64,000 bases of DNA from Salinigranum salinum (GCF_009176545.1 NZ_VTOJ01000002.1:186001-250000); one strand, 5' to 3'; positions 15,590 through 24,772 are shown, counted from the stretch's first letter. Notes: generated from the sequence alone by a model not told the origin. Numbers and translations: made by a program.

Positions 15590-15601
15590 AAGGTTTATAA
15601 G
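15590..15601 (+). promoter_or_regulatory. TATA box of the livHMGF operon
   Basis: AGGTTTATAAG is a strong TATA match about 40-50 bases before livH, with a short leader. It is the only obvious promoter before the four overlapping transporter genes. Confidence 0.55.
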
Positions 15602-15640
15602 TGCTTCACCACCGCAGACTGCATAAGGTTAGTTATCATC

Positions 15641-16747
15641 ATGGGCATCGCTGACACCTACTCCCGCGGCCGAGAGATCGCGATCGAGCGTCCCGGGGTG
15701 CTCCTGATCGCGCTCGTCGCCGTCGTGCTGGTCGCCGACCTCGTTCGGCAGTTCGGCACCGGCGACGTACAGGTCCACGACATCGGGTCGCTCGTCTGGG
15801 ACGGCCTGATGCGGGGGCTCGTCATCGGCCTCGCCGGAATCGGGCTGTCGATGACGTACAGCATCCTGAACTTCGCGAACTTCTCGCACGGGGATTACAT
15901 CACGGCCGGCGCGTTCTCCGGCTGGGCGACCACGTACCTCCTGGCCGGACTCGGTCGCGCCGACATCGGCTCGCTGTTGCTCGTCGGGGCGGGTGGCTCC
16001 GTCTTCGGCGGGGCGCTGGGTGTCGGCGTGACCGGGACGCCGCTCGCGGTGCTCGTTGGGCTGGTGGTCGCTGGAGGGTTCACGATTTTCCTGGCGCTCG
16101 CGATCGATCGGGTCATCTACCGCCCGATCCGGAACGAGGACGGGATCACGCTCCTCATCACCAGTATCGGGGTCGCGTTCGCCCTGCGGTACACGATGCA
16201 GTTCGTCTTCGGCTCCGACGTTCGGGGCACTACCGCCCAGCCGCCACAGATCGGTGCGTTCCTCTGGGACGGCCCGGTGTTCGTCTCGGTGCACGACATC
16301 GCGCTCGTCGTCGTCGCCGGCGGCCTGATGCTCGGCGTCCACGTGCTGTTGCAGACGACGAAACTCGGGAAGGCGATGCGGGCGATGGCCGACAACGAGG
16401 ACCTCGCGCGCATCACGGGCATCCCGACCGAGCGGGTCGTCAGAGCGACGTGGATCATCGGTGGCGGTCTCACCGGTGTCGCCGGCTACATGTTCGTCCT
16501 CTGGAAGGGGACGCTCGGGTTCAACGACGGCTGGCTCCTCCTCCTGTTGATCTTCGCCGCGGTGATCCTCGGCGGGATCGGGTCGATCTACGGGGCGATC
16601 GCCGGGGGGCTCGTCATCGGCCTCACCGCGTCGCTGTCGGTCATCTGGATCCCGTCGGCGTTCGCGCGCGCGGCGGCGTTCTTCGTCATGATCGTCATCC
16701 TTCTCGTCAAACCCGAGGGGATCTTCACCGGGAGGTCGACGGCATGA
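15641..16747 (+). CDS. livH: Branched-chain amino-acid-type ABC transporter permease (LivH family)
   Basis: This 368-residue inner permease has about eight membrane segments. The family landmarks are visible: MRGLVIGLAGIGLSMTYSIL followed by NFANFSHGDYITAGAF, and MRAMADNEDLARITGI, the cytoplasmic coupling loop that contacts the ATPases. Its stop overlaps the livM start (ATGA). With livM it forms the membrane channel of an importer for branched-chain amino acids or related compounds such as amides or urea. Confidence 0.9.
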   Translation: MGIADTYSRGREIAIERPGVLLIALVAVVLVADLVRQFGTGDVQVHDIGSLVWDGLMRGLVIGLAGIGLSMTYSILNFANFSHGDYITAGAFSGWATTYLLAGLGRADIGSLLLVGAGGSVFGGALGVGVTGTPLAVLVGLVVAGGFTIFLALAIDRVIYRPIRNEDGITLLITSIGVAFALRYTMQFVFGSDVRGTTAQPPQIGAFLWDGPVFVSVHDIALVVVAGGLMLGVHVLLQTTKLGKAMRAMADNEDLARITGIPTERVVRATWIIGGGLTGVAGYMFVLWKGTLGFNDGWLLLLLIFAAVILGGIGSIYGAIAGGLVIGLTASLSVIWIPSAFARAAAFFVMIVILLVKPEGIFTGRSTA

Positions 16748-18066
16748 GCGTCGACGTCGATCGGTTCACGGAGCGCGTCCCCGGCGGCGACGCGGGCCTC
16801 ATCGTCCTCTTGCTCGCCGTCCTCTACCTGGCGTACATCGCCAGCGGCGTCATCCTGGGTTTCTCGCTGCGCGGACAGCTGAACTCGCTCGCCGTGTTGA
16901 CGTTCTTCATCGCCGTGTTCGCCATGCTGGCGCTGGCGCTGAACCTCCACTGGGGGTACACGGGGCTGTTCAACATCGGGATCGTCGGCTTCATGGCCGT
17001 CGGCATCTACGTCATGGCGCTGTTCTCGAAGCCGATCTACCAGCCGGGGAGCGCCGCGCAGGTCGGCGGGCTCGGGCTCCCGCTGATCGTCGGGATCGTC
17101 GCGGGTATGACCGCCGCGGCCCTCCTCGGACTGGTGGTCGCCCTGCCTGCGCTCAGGCTCAGGGCGGACTACCTCGCGATCGTCACGATCGCGATGTCGG
17201 AGATCGTCCGGTTCTCGTTCCTCTCGTCGCAGTTCCAGCAGTTCCAGCTGTTCGGACGACGGGTCGGGTTCGGTGGCGGGTCGGGCGTGATCCTCGACTA
17301 CCAGGACCCCCTCCAGGCGTTCTTCTCCGCGTTCGGCCTCTGGGACGCCTACCTCGGCCTCGTCGACGCCTCGCAGGTGCTCATGCCGAACAACCCGAAG
17401 CCGGTCGTCGACGGGCTCGTCTACGGGTCGGTCCTGCTCGTCTTCGTCGGCGGCTACTTCTGGCTGCTGAAGCGGACGGGCGAGTCGCCGTTCGGTCGCG
17501 TCCTCAAGGCCATCCGCGAGGACGAGGACGTCGCCAACTCGCTCGGTAAGGACACCAACGGCTTCAAGATCAAGTCGTTCATGCTCGGCTGCGCGCTCAT
17601 GGGGCTGGCCGGCATCCTGTGGTTCATGGGCCAGGGCGCGGTGACGCCGAACACGTTCCGACCCCGGATCACCTTCTTCATCTGGATCGCGCTCATCATC
17701 GGCGGTGCCGGCTCCAACACCGGGAGCATCGTCGGCGGGGCGGTGTTCGCGGCGCTCCTCTACCAGGGGCCGCGCTACCTCAAGAACGTGCTCGAGGAGA
17801 TCCTCCCGCAGGTCGACGCCCCGGGCTCGTTCGGACCGGCGATCTCGCCGCTCATCTCGGGTGCCGACCCGTTCCCGTTCATCTGGTACACCCTCGACAG
17901 CGTGCGGCAGCTCCAGCTCGTCATCATGGGTGTCGTGCTCATCTGGCTGATGCACAACCGTCCGGACGGGCTCCTCGGTCACCGGAAGGAGACGGCGTCG
18001 AGCATCGACCTCTCGGCCAGGCGTGGCCGCGCAGTCGCCGCCGACGGTGGTGAGGACGATGAGTGA
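16744..18066 (+). CDS. livM: Branched-chain amino-acid-type ABC transporter permease (LivM family)
   Basis: The 440-residue second permease has about nine membrane segments. LNLHWGYTGLFNIGIVGFMAVG, LRLRADYLAIVTIAMSEIVR and the coupling loop GRVLKAIREDEDVANSLGKD are typical of LivM. The N-terminus carries a short acidic cytoplasmic stretch and the C-terminus a soluble acidic tail. Start 16744 overlaps the livH stop by four bases, and the end overlaps livG by eight bases, so translational coupling is likely. Confidence 0.9.
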   Translation: MSVDVDRFTERVPGGDAGLIVLLLAVLYLAYIASGVILGFSLRGQLNSLAVLTFFIAVFAMLALALNLHWGYTGLFNIGIVGFMAVGIYVMALFSKPIYQPGSAAQVGGLGLPLIVGIVAGMTAAALLGLVVALPALRLRADYLAIVTIAMSEIVRFSFLSSQFQQFQLFGRRVGFGGGSGVILDYQDPLQAFFSAFGLWDAYLGLVDASQVLMPNNPKPVVDGLVYGSVLLVFVGGYFWLLKRTGESPFGRVLKAIREDEDVANSLGKDTNGFKIKSFMLGCALMGLAGILWFMGQGAVTPNTFRPRITFFIWIALIIGGAGSNTGSIVGGAVFAALLYQGPRYLKNVLEEILPQVDAPGSFGPAISPLISGADPFPFIWYTLDSVRQLQLVIMGVVLIWLMHNRPDGLLGHRKETASSIDLSARRGRAVAADGGEDDE

Positions 18067-18925
18067 AGCGACCGAGGGGGGCGGCCAGGGCGCACCCGAC
18101 GACGTCGCCGTCGACGCCGACGCGCTGTCGGCGACCAGCGACGTCGACCTCTCTCAGGAGTACCCGCTGCAGGTCGACGACCTCCACAAGTCGTTCGGTG
18201 GCATCACGGCGGTCGACGGCGCCACGTTCCAGGTCGAACGCGGCTCGCTGACGGGACTCATCGGGCCGAACGGCGCGGGCAAGTCGACGACGTTCAATCT
18301 CATCACGGGGATGTACGACCCCGATTCGGGATCGGTGACGTTCAACGGCGAGGACATCACCGGTCTCGAACCCCACGAGGTCGCGAACCGCGGGCTCGTC
18401 CGGACGTTCCAGATCGCCCGCGAACTCAAGGAGATGACCGTCCTCGAGAACATGATGCTCGCCCCGAAGGGACAGGTCGGCGAGAGCCTCTGGCGCTCCG
18501 TGACACCGGGCGTGCGGGGACGGGTCGTCGAACAGGAGGAGGAGCTCCTCGAACGGGCGTGGGAGACGCTCGAGTTCTTCGAGATCGACCACATCGCCGA
18601 GGAGTACGCCGGCAACCTCTCCGGCGGCCAGCGAAAACTGCTGGAGATGGCGCGGGCGCTGCTCACCGATCCCGACATGCTGCTGCTCGACGAGCCGTTC
18701 GCGGGCGTCAACCCGTCGCTGGAGAAGCGGCTGCTCGAACACATCCACGAACTCCGCGAGCAGGGGTACACGTTCCTGCTCGTCGAACACGACATGGACC
18801 TCATCATGAACAACTGCGAGCACGTCATCGTCCTCCACCAGGGTCGGGTGCTCACCGAGGGGACGCCGGCGGAGATCAAGTCGGACGAGGAAGTCATCGA
18901 AGCCTACCTCGGAGGGAACGTATGA
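18059..18925 (+). CDS. livG: ABC transporter ATPase (LivG family)
   Basis: One of two ATPases that power the importer. The 288-residue protein shows Walker A GPNGAGKST, the LivG-specific segment ANRGLVRTFQIARELKEMTV, signature LSGGQRKLLEMARAL, Walker B LLLDEPFAGVNP and switch histidine in LLVEHDMDLIM. About 30 acidic residues precede the ATPase domain. ATG 18059 overlaps the livM end; its own end overlaps livF by four bases. Confidence 0.93.
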   Translation: MSEATEGGGQGAPDDVAVDADALSATSDVDLSQEYPLQVDDLHKSFGGITAVDGATFQVERGSLTGLIGPNGAGKSTTFNLITGMYDPDSGSVTFNGEDITGLEPHEVANRGLVRTFQIARELKEMTVLENMMLAPKGQVGESLWRSVTPGVRGRVVEQEEELLERAWETLEFFEIDHIAEEYAGNLSGGQRKLLEMARALLTDPDMLLLDEPFAGVNPSLEKRLLEHIHELREQGYTFLLVEHDMDLIMNNCEHVIVLHQGRVLTEGTPAEIKSDEEVIEAYLGGNV

Positions 18926-19698
18926 GCACGAACGCGGACGCGGACACGCACACCGACGCGAGTACGGGCGCGAGCACGACCCCGGCGGGGAGCGAGCGAC
19001 TCCTCGAGGTCGAGAACCTCGACGCCGGCTACGGCGACCTCCAGATCCTGACCGACGTCGACATGTTCGTCGACGAGGGCGAGTACGTCACCATCGTCGG
19101 TCCCAACGGTGCGGGGAAGTCGACGCTCATGAAGTCGGTGTTCGGGCTCACCGCCCACATGGGCGGGACCGTGACGTTCGCTGGTGAGGACATCACCGGC
19201 CTCATGCCCGAACAGATCATCCACGAGGGGATCGGCTACGTCCCACAGAACGACAACACGTTCACCTCGCTGTCGGTGCAGGAGAACCTCGAGATGGGAG
19301 CGTACATCCTCGACGAGGTCCCGGAGGACGCCCTCGAGGCGGTGTTCGACCGCTTCCCCATCCTCCGCGAGCGCAAGGACCAGAAGGCAGGAACCATGTC
19401 CGGCGGCCAACAGCAGATGCTCGCGATGGGGCGGGCGCTGATGCTCGAACCGGACCTCCTCCTCCTAGACGAACCTTCGGCGGGGCTGGCGCCGGACCTG
19501 GTCGCCGACATGTTCGACCGCATCGACGCGATCAACGACGACGGGACGGCGGTGCTGATGGTCGAGCAGAACGCGAAGGAGGCGCTCCGGCGGTGCGACC
19601 GCGGCTACGTGCTCGCCAACGGGGAGAACCGCTACGTCGACTCCGGTGACGCCCTCCTGAACGATCCGCAGGTCAGACAGGACTTCCTCGGCGGCTGA
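18922..19698 (+). CDS. livF: ABC transporter ATPase (LivF family)
   Basis: The second ATPase (258 residues) has Walker A GPNGAGKST, the LivF-like Q-loop region GIGYVPQNDNTFTSLSVQEN, signature MSGGQQQMLAMGRAL, Walker B LLLDEPSAGLAP and MVEQNAKEALRRCDRGYVL. A Thr/Ala/Asp-rich leader of about 25 residues precedes the domain. It closes the four-gene operon; the cognate binding protein is encoded convergently 256 bases away. Confidence 0.93.
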   Translation: MSTNADADTHTDASTGASTTPAGSERLLEVENLDAGYGDLQILTDVDMFVDEGEYVTIVGPNGAGKSTLMKSVFGLTAHMGGTVTFAGEDITGLMPEQIIHEGIGYVPQNDNTFTSLSVQENLEMGAYILDEVPEDALEAVFDRFPILRERKDQKAGTMSGGQQQMLAMGRALMLEPDLLLLDEPSAGLAPDLVADMFDRIDAINDDGTAVLMVEQNAKEALRRCDRGYVLANGENRYVDSGDALLNDPQVRQDFLGG

Positions 19699-19954
19699 AC
19701 CGTCGCCGCGGGCGGTCGTTGCCGCGACGGCGGGTAGCTTCGAGAGCGGTCGGTTCGGAGACCGTCGCCGAACGCGAACGCTCGTGAGACGCCGGTCGCA
19801 CGACGGTTCTCGCCACGCCGGAACGGTCTGGATCGACGACTCGTGCGTCGCCACCGGACACCGGACGGCGAACCCGACGACGCACGAACCACATGGGACG
19901 GTTGGGTCTCGAGAGCGGCCACTCACCGCCTGAAAAATCGAGAAGTTAAACCGC

Positions 19955-21268
19955 TCAGCTGTCGGATGCCGACAGCGCCGTCTCGATGACCGACGAGTAC
20001 GACGACTCGCCGATGTTGAACGCGACCTGCTGGAACACTTCGCCGTCGAAGCTGTCGGCGAACACGTTCGCAAAGCGGTTCGACAGCTGCTGGCCGTAGT
20101 CGTTGTTGACGTACAGCGTCGACGCCGTCGAGCCCTCGAGTCGTTCGGCCATCACCTGCGCCATCACGCGCCCCTGCAGGAAGTCCGAGGGGGCCGTCCG
20201 GAAGATGAAGTCGTCGTCCTCGAGGTTCGACACCGACAGCGCGGTCGACGAGGGCGAGCAGCCGACGACCTGGTTCGGGATGAACACCTGCTGGGAGACG
20301 GGGACGTTCACACCGGACGACGCGGACCCGCAGACGTACGGCACGCCGGCGCTGATGAGCGATTCGGCGGCGGCGACCCCGGCGTCAGGCGAGGTCTGGG
20401 TGTCCTCGACCTGCGCGTTCACGGAGAGGCCGGCGGGGTTGGCGTCGTTGACGATCATCGCCGGGAGCTGTGCGGCCTGGATCATCGGCTGTCCCACGGA
20501 GGCGAGGTCGCCGGTTTCGGGGAGGAGGATCCCGACCGAGAGTTCGCGGTCGGAGCCGCCGGAGGCGCTCGACGCCGACGGGCCGCTCCCGTCGGGGTTC
20601 TCGCCCGAGAACGTCTGCGTCTCCACGGTCGACGTCGACGAGGAGTCCTGCCCCTCGAACTCCCAGATGGCGTACGCGGCGGACGCGGGGTCGCCGTCGC
20701 CGTTGAAGTTCGTCGACGACGACGCGCCCTGGTAGTTGATGTCCTCGCCGTTGGCGGCGGCCTCGACGCCCTCGACGAGGTTCTGTGGGCCGATCTCCGT
20801 CCCGCCGGGGTTGGCGATGCGACGCATCTGATCCTTGATCGCGGGCCCGCTGTTCTCGCCCGCCGCGGCGTTCGCGAGGATGCCGATCGCGACGGAGTCG
20901 AACGACTGCGACGTGAACACGCCCGGTGCCGAGCCGTACTCCTCCTCGAAGAGATCGGTGAACGCCTGCTGGTTCGGCCCGCCCGCGGCCGGTGCGGTGC
21001 CGGTGACGTTCCCCATGTCGTTGCCGACCTGCCCCGGCATCGCGCCGTCGCGGAGGCCGTCGGGGACGAGGATCGAGTGACTCCCGTCCGTCTGGCTGTA
21101 GTAGTCGCGGAACAGCTGGATGCCCGACTCGGGGTAGCCGATCACGACGAGCCCGTCGGGGCCGCCGCCGCCACCGCCGCCGGGACTGCCGATACAGCCC
21201 GCGAGGCCGGCGACACCGGCGACACCCGCGGCCTTGATGAAGCTTCGTCGATTGACACTGCGTACCAT
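19955..21268 (-). CDS. ABC substrate-binding lipoprotein (LivK type) with circularly permuted domain order
   Basis: This 437-residue protein is the extracellular binding component for the neighbouring livHMGF. It starts with a Tat motif (NRRSFIK) and lipobox LAGC (Cys25). The family normally begins with a strand like IGVLLPxTGDLASVG and ends with a YxIWEF segment. Here the order is reversed: residues 38-206 (from GLVVIGYPESGIQLFRDYYS to YAIWEF) are the usual C-terminal half, a Ser/Gly linker follows (207-240), and residues 241-437 (from LSVGILLPETGDLASVG to SSYSSVIETALSASDS) are the usual N-terminal half. The C-terminal SASDS would join naturally to GPDGLVVIGY. The total length is normal, so this looks like a true permutation rather than a fusion. 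A TATA box (TTTATAAG, minus strand, near 21293) precedes it. Confidence 0.85.
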   Translation of the reverse strand: MVRSVNRRSFIKAAGVAGVAGLAGCIGSPGGGGGGGPDGLVVIGYPESGIQLFRDYYSQTDGSHSILVPDGLRDGAMPGQVGNDMGNVTGTAPAAGGPNQQAFTDLFEEEYGSAPGVFTSQSFDSVAIGILANAAAGENSGPAIKDQMRRIANPGGTEIGPQNLVEGVEAAANGEDINYQGASSSTNFNGDGDPASAAYAIWEFEGQDSSSTSTVETQTFSGENPDGSGPSASSASGGSDRELSVGILLPETGDLASVGQPMIQAAQLPAMIVNDANPAGLSVNAQVEDTQTSPDAGVAAAESLISAGVPYVCGSASSGVNVPVSQQVFIPNQVVGCSPSSTALSVSNLEDDDFIFRTAPSDFLQGRVMAQVMAERLEGSTASTLYVNNDYGQQLSNRFANVFADSFDGEVFQQVAFNIGESSYSSVIETALSASDS

Positions 21269-21618
21269 GTTCCGTGGATAGACTCACCGGCTTATAAAAG
21301 TTCTTGGTTCGTCGGCAGTTGACTGGGGCGCTGTGTGTGATTTCGCCGGGAACAGTCGTGAGAACAACTCGATTCCGTCGTCACCGATCGCGGTCGGCCC
21401 CCAAGACGCTCCCGGGACGTCCCCGAGGACCGTTCCGAACTGTGTTCACTGGGACCGACACGAATCCACTCACCGAGGTCGACACGGATCCCGTCGAGGG
21501 GGAGCGAAACACCCGCAACTGCCGACCTGCGTCGATAGCGCCTCGGCGAACCGTTTTGCGGACGCGGGGCGCGAACCAACACGTTCAAACGAACGCGAAC
21601 ACCCCTTCGAACCAGCAG
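21269..21618. other. 350-base divergent promoter region
   Basis: This gap separates the minus-strand binding-protein gene from uridine kinase. A TATAAAAG-type box serves the binding protein about 25 bases from its start. On the plus side no strong TATA box is visible close to the udk ATG. I see no additional gene or RNA here. Confidence 0.35.
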
Positions 21619-22308
21619 ATGGGCATTCCGTCGTTCGTCATCGGCATCGCAGGAGGGACCGGAGCCGGCAAGACGACGGTCGCCCGGCTCATCACGGAGA
21701 GCGTCGGGGAGTCGATCACGCGCATCCCGATCGACAACTACTATCACGACCTGAGTCACCTCGACTTCGAGGAGCGAAAGAGCCGCAACTACGACCACCC
21801 CTCGGCGTTCGAGTGGGACCTCCTCCGCGAGCAGGTGAGCAGCCTGCTGGAGGGACGGGCGGTCGAGATGCCGCAGTACGACTTCTCGGAACACAACCGG
21901 AAGCCCGAGCCGAAGGAGGTCGAGCCGACCGACGTCATCATCCTCGAGGGGATCCTCGCGCTCCACGACGACGCGCTCAACGAGATGATGGACCTCCGGC
22001 TCTACGTCGAGACGGACGCCGACGTCCGCATCCTGCGGCGGATCCAGCGCGACGTGGTCGAGCGCGAGCGCGATCTCGAGGGCGTCATCGAGCAGTACCT
22101 CTCGACGGTGAAACCGATGCACGACCAGTTCATCGAGCCGACGAAACGCAACGCCGACCTCATCATCCCCGAGGGAGCCAACAGCGTCGCCGTGAGCCTC
22201 CTCGAGGAGAAGGTTCGCGCCGAGGTGACCGGGGACGCCACCCGGACGTGGGAGCGCACACAAGTCGAGGTCGAACTCGACTCCGAGTTCGACGCACGCG
22301 ACGGGTAG
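21619..22308 (+). CDS. udk: Uridine kinase
   Basis: Uridine kinase phosphorylates uridine and cytidine to their monophosphates in pyrimidine salvage. The 229-residue protein begins with Walker A GIAGGTGAGKTTVAR, followed by IDNYYHDLSHLDFEER (the nucleoside-binding DxYY motif), NYDHPSAFEWDLL, YDFSEHNRKPE and VIILEGILALHD, all diagnostic of the family. The final 20 residues are acidic. ATG 21619 puts the P-loop ten residues from the start, as usual. Confidence 0.93.
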   Translation: MGIPSFVIGIAGGTGAGKTTVARLITESVGESITRIPIDNYYHDLSHLDFEERKSRNYDHPSAFEWDLLREQVSSLLEGRAVEMPQYDFSEHNRKPEPKEVEPTDVIILEGILALHDDALNEMMDLRLYVETDADVRILRRIQRDVVERERDLEGVIEQYLSTVKPMHDQFIEPTKRNADLIIPEGANSVAVSLLEEKVRAEVTGDATRTWERTQVEVELDSEFDARDG

Positions 22309-22312
22309 TCGT

Positions 22313-22630
22313 TCAGCTCCGTTCGCGGACGAACTCGTCCGCGCCCTCGTAGAACCAGAGGTCGTTCTCGCGCATGGCTCGCCCGAGCGCCCGGTGGAGT
22401 TCGACGAAGTCGGCGAACTCCTCCTCGTCGACGCCCTCGAAGACCTCACGGAGGGAGACGACGCGCTCGGAGTCGATGCGGATCGGGTCGTCGCCGTACT
22501 CCGCGACGAACTCCGCCGTCGAGAGCGGGAAGTCCTCGCCCTCGTCAATCTTCTTCGCGACGATCGCGTGACCGTACTTGCGTCGGCCCTCGCTACCCTG
22601 TTCCCCGTCGGGGTCGTGTGGCCAGTCCAT
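22313..22630 (-). CDS. DUF5785-like conserved haloarchaeal protein
   Basis: The 105-residue acidic protein opens MDWPHDPDGEQGSEGRRKYG, then AIVAKKIDEGEDFPLSTAEF, and closes with LHRALGRAMRENDLWFYEGA. This pattern is familiar as DUF5785, a haloarchaea-specific family of unknown function. It ends four bases from the udk stop (convergent). No enzyme motif is apparent. Confidence 0.75.
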   Translation of the reverse strand: MDWPHDPDGEQGSEGRRKYGHAIVAKKIDEGEDFPLSTAEFVAEYGDDPIRIDSERVVSLREVFEGVDEEEFADFVELHRALGRAMRENDLWFYEGADEFVRERS

Positions 22631-22661
22631 ACCCGTTGGTTGGGAGGTCCACTCAAAGCCG

Positions 22662-23217
22662 TTACGCTGTCGACTGCCCGCCGGGGACGCGTGCGACCGA
22701 GAGGGAGAGCCGTGCGCCCGTCGGCACGGCCGTCTGTGTGGCCGAATGATCGCGCAGCACCCGTCGCCACTCGTCGACGGTCGCGTCGTCGTCGGGCGTC
22801 TCGACGAGGAGCGCCGCGTGGACCGAGTCGATCTCCGACCAGGGGGACGCCGACTCGATCTCACCTGCGGCGACCGCCCCGTCGACGACGACGCGCTCGA
22901 CGCGTGGGCTGCCGTCGAGTGGACCGGTGATCGCGTGCGCTGCCGCGCTCAGGTGTCCCGCGAGAAGTTCGAGCGCCGTCCCCTCTCTCGACGGCGTTCG
23001 GCCCGAGCGCGTGAGCCGGAAGTCGAAGCGGACCCGATCGGTTCCACCCTCGCGGTCCGGGTCAGCGTCCGTCGCAGTGTCGACGGCGAGGTGGTTGTGG
23101 GCTTCAACCCGGTACGTGCCGGTCTGGTGGATCGCGCTGGGGGGCCGAGCGGTCTGGCACGGACGGGTCGTCGGTCACGACGACGCCCCGAGAACGCGTG
23201 ACGTCCTCCCACGACAC
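22662..23217 (-). pseudogene. Hypothetical gene with a frameshift at a G-run
   Basis: On the minus strand a coding-like frame begins at GTG 23217 (VSWEDVTRSRGVVVTDDP) but runs into a stop. A second, offset frame continues with good protein character (GTYRVEAHNHLAVDTATDAD, RFDFRLTRSGRTPSREGTAL, then SLSVARVPGGQSTA) to a stop at 22662. The second frame has no start codon of its own. The switch lies in or near a run of six Gs on the plus strand (23139-23144). The span of 556 bases is one more than a multiple of three, consistent with a one-base indel. Either the gene is broken or the assembly has an error. Its family is unknown. Confidence 0.45.
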
Positions 23218-23265
23218 GGGACGGTCGTGCGTACGATACTGTCGGCACGGCACTGTCGGCACACG

Positions 23266-23796
23266 TCAGTCGCTCGCGTCCGCCACGCCGGCCGCCGTGG
23301 ACGCGACGAGGAGATCCACGCCGACGAGACCGGGGGCGATCGAGAACGGGACGCAGTCGGCGAGGATCCGGTCGCGCCACGCCGCGATCGTCTCTGCCGA
23401 TTCGGCGGTCCGCGCCTCGACGAGGGCGCGAACACGAGCCGGGGACGTCTCCGCGGCGGAACGCCGGTCGGCTCCGACGCCGGCGGCGGTACCGTCGCGT
23501 TCGGCCATCCCCCCGTCCGAGCGGGTCGGCGGTCGTTCGACCTCGACGGTCACCCGGCTGACGTCGATCGTCAGATCGAGTGACTGTGACTGGCGGCAGG
23601 CGGCGGCACCGAGATAGCTCGCCAGGATACCGAGCGTCGAGTCGTCGTCGGAGTCGTCGACGACGAAGTCGAACGCGTCGGGCGCGTCCGCCGCAGTGAG
23701 TTCGTTCCGCGCCTCGATCCGTCGCAGCACGCGACCGTTCGTCCGGGCGACTGGTTCGGCGTTCGGCGACTGGTCCGGCGTTGTAGGTAGGTCCAT
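23266..23796 (-). CDS. Hypothetical haloarchaeal protein, possibly OsmC-like
   Basis: The 176-residue product is acidic, with a central segment (LGILASYLGAAACRQSQSLD, followed by LTIDVSRVTVEVE) that recalls the helix-strand pair of OsmC-type proteins, where a cysteine lies on the central helix. The resemblance is weak and I give it only as a hint. The last part (VRALVEARTAESAETIAAWR) is helical. It lies 48 bases upstream of the frameshifted gene on the same strand, so the two may form an operon. ATG 23796 is the first start. Confidence 0.5.
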   Translation of the reverse strand: MDLPTTPDQSPNAEPVARTNGRVLRRIEARNELTAADAPDAFDFVVDDSDDDSTLGILASYLGAAACRQSQSLDLTIDVSRVTVEVERPPTRSDGGMAERDGTAAGVGADRRSAAETSPARVRALVEARTAESAETIAAWRDRILADCVPFSIAPGLVGVDLLVASTAAGVADASD

Positions 23797-23986
23797 CTGA
23801 GAGAGTTCCCGACGGTCGACCGGTGCGCGGGTCGCGCTCGAACGTCCGTCGATGATAGCGTATTATTCTCACACGCACTACTTAAAAATAGCTCCCGCCG
23901 ATCGTTCAATCTGAGGTGTGGGTCAGTTTATCAACAAAGACGAATCTCGAAAGAAACAGTCGGAACGGCCGTCGATCCGGGCCGCC

Positions 23987-24709
23987 TCAGTCGAGCAGTC
24001 CCAGTTCGGCGACGAGCGGAGCCGTCCAGGTCGGGACGACCCGGCTGGCGTCACGTCGCGCCGCGAGGATCGGGAGCACCGTCTCGAGGTCGGCGGCCGT
24101 CCGGAGGACGGGTTGCATCGGGAGGAAGTCGACGCCGAGACCGGCCGCGTCGCCACGGGCGGCGAGCGTCGCCACCTCGGGGTCGGCGAACGCGTCGGTG
24201 AAGTCGATCGGCTCGGTGAACGACGCGTAGAACACCCGACCCGACGGTGCAGGGCCGAGCACGACCGGTGTCGACCGGAGCTTCATCGCCGCGGAGTCGA
24301 CGGCTGTTCGCGTCAGGAACGGCGCGGTCCCGCGGACGACCGCCACGGAGTCGACGCCCTCCTCTCGGAGGAGGTGTGTCGCCGTGTTGCCCGCGCGGGC
24401 GGCGTACGACGAGCCGACCTGCACCTCGAAGCGGACGTCGTCGAGCGAGTCGAGCGCCTCGGCGGCGAGCGCGCGCACCTCGGCCTCTGCCGTGACCTCC
24501 GCTCGCCGGTAGTCGTCGGGCAGCAGCTCCTCGGGACGGTAGTTGACGAGCAGATCGCCGCCCGAACGGTCGACCGCGAGGAACGTGTCCCGGAGCATCG
24601 CGGCGTACAGCTCGGCGGCTTCGTCTCCGGTCAGTGGTCCATCGTTCACGAGGTCGGGGAGGACGAGCCCCGCACGGGGCGGGTCGCAGAGGACAGCGAC
24701 GACGGTCAT
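23987..24709 (-). CDS. DUF2064-like protein (glycosyltransferase-A-type fold)
   Basis: The 240-residue protein begins MTVVAVLCDPPRAGLVLPDL, contains ELYAAMLRDTFLAVDRSGGD and NYRPEELLP, and later a GVDSVAVVRGTAPFLT segment. The arrangement resembles haloarchaeal DUF2064-type proteins, which share a nucleotide-diphospho-sugar-transferase-like fold, but the Asp-x-Asp metal motif is not obvious. Substrate and role are unknown. It is followed at lower coordinates by a 190-base gap and preceded by the uracil-DNA glycosylase gene on the same strand. Confidence 0.6.
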   Translation of the reverse strand: MTVVAVLCDPPRAGLVLPDLVNDGPLTGDEAAELYAAMLRDTFLAVDRSGGDLLVNYRPEELLPDDYRRAEVTAEAEVRALAAEALDSLDDVRFEVQVGSSYAARAGNTATHLLREEGVDSVAVVRGTAPFLTRTAVDSAAMKLRSTPVVLGPAPSGRVFYASFTEPIDFTDAFADPEVATLAARGDAAGLGVDFLPMQPVLRTAADLETVLPILAARRDASRVVPTWTAPLVAELGLLD

Positions 24710-24772
24710 GTGGTGACACTGCGGCGGGGTGGTCTTGAACGCGCCGCTTCGTGTTCGGTCTCGCCCGCCTCG

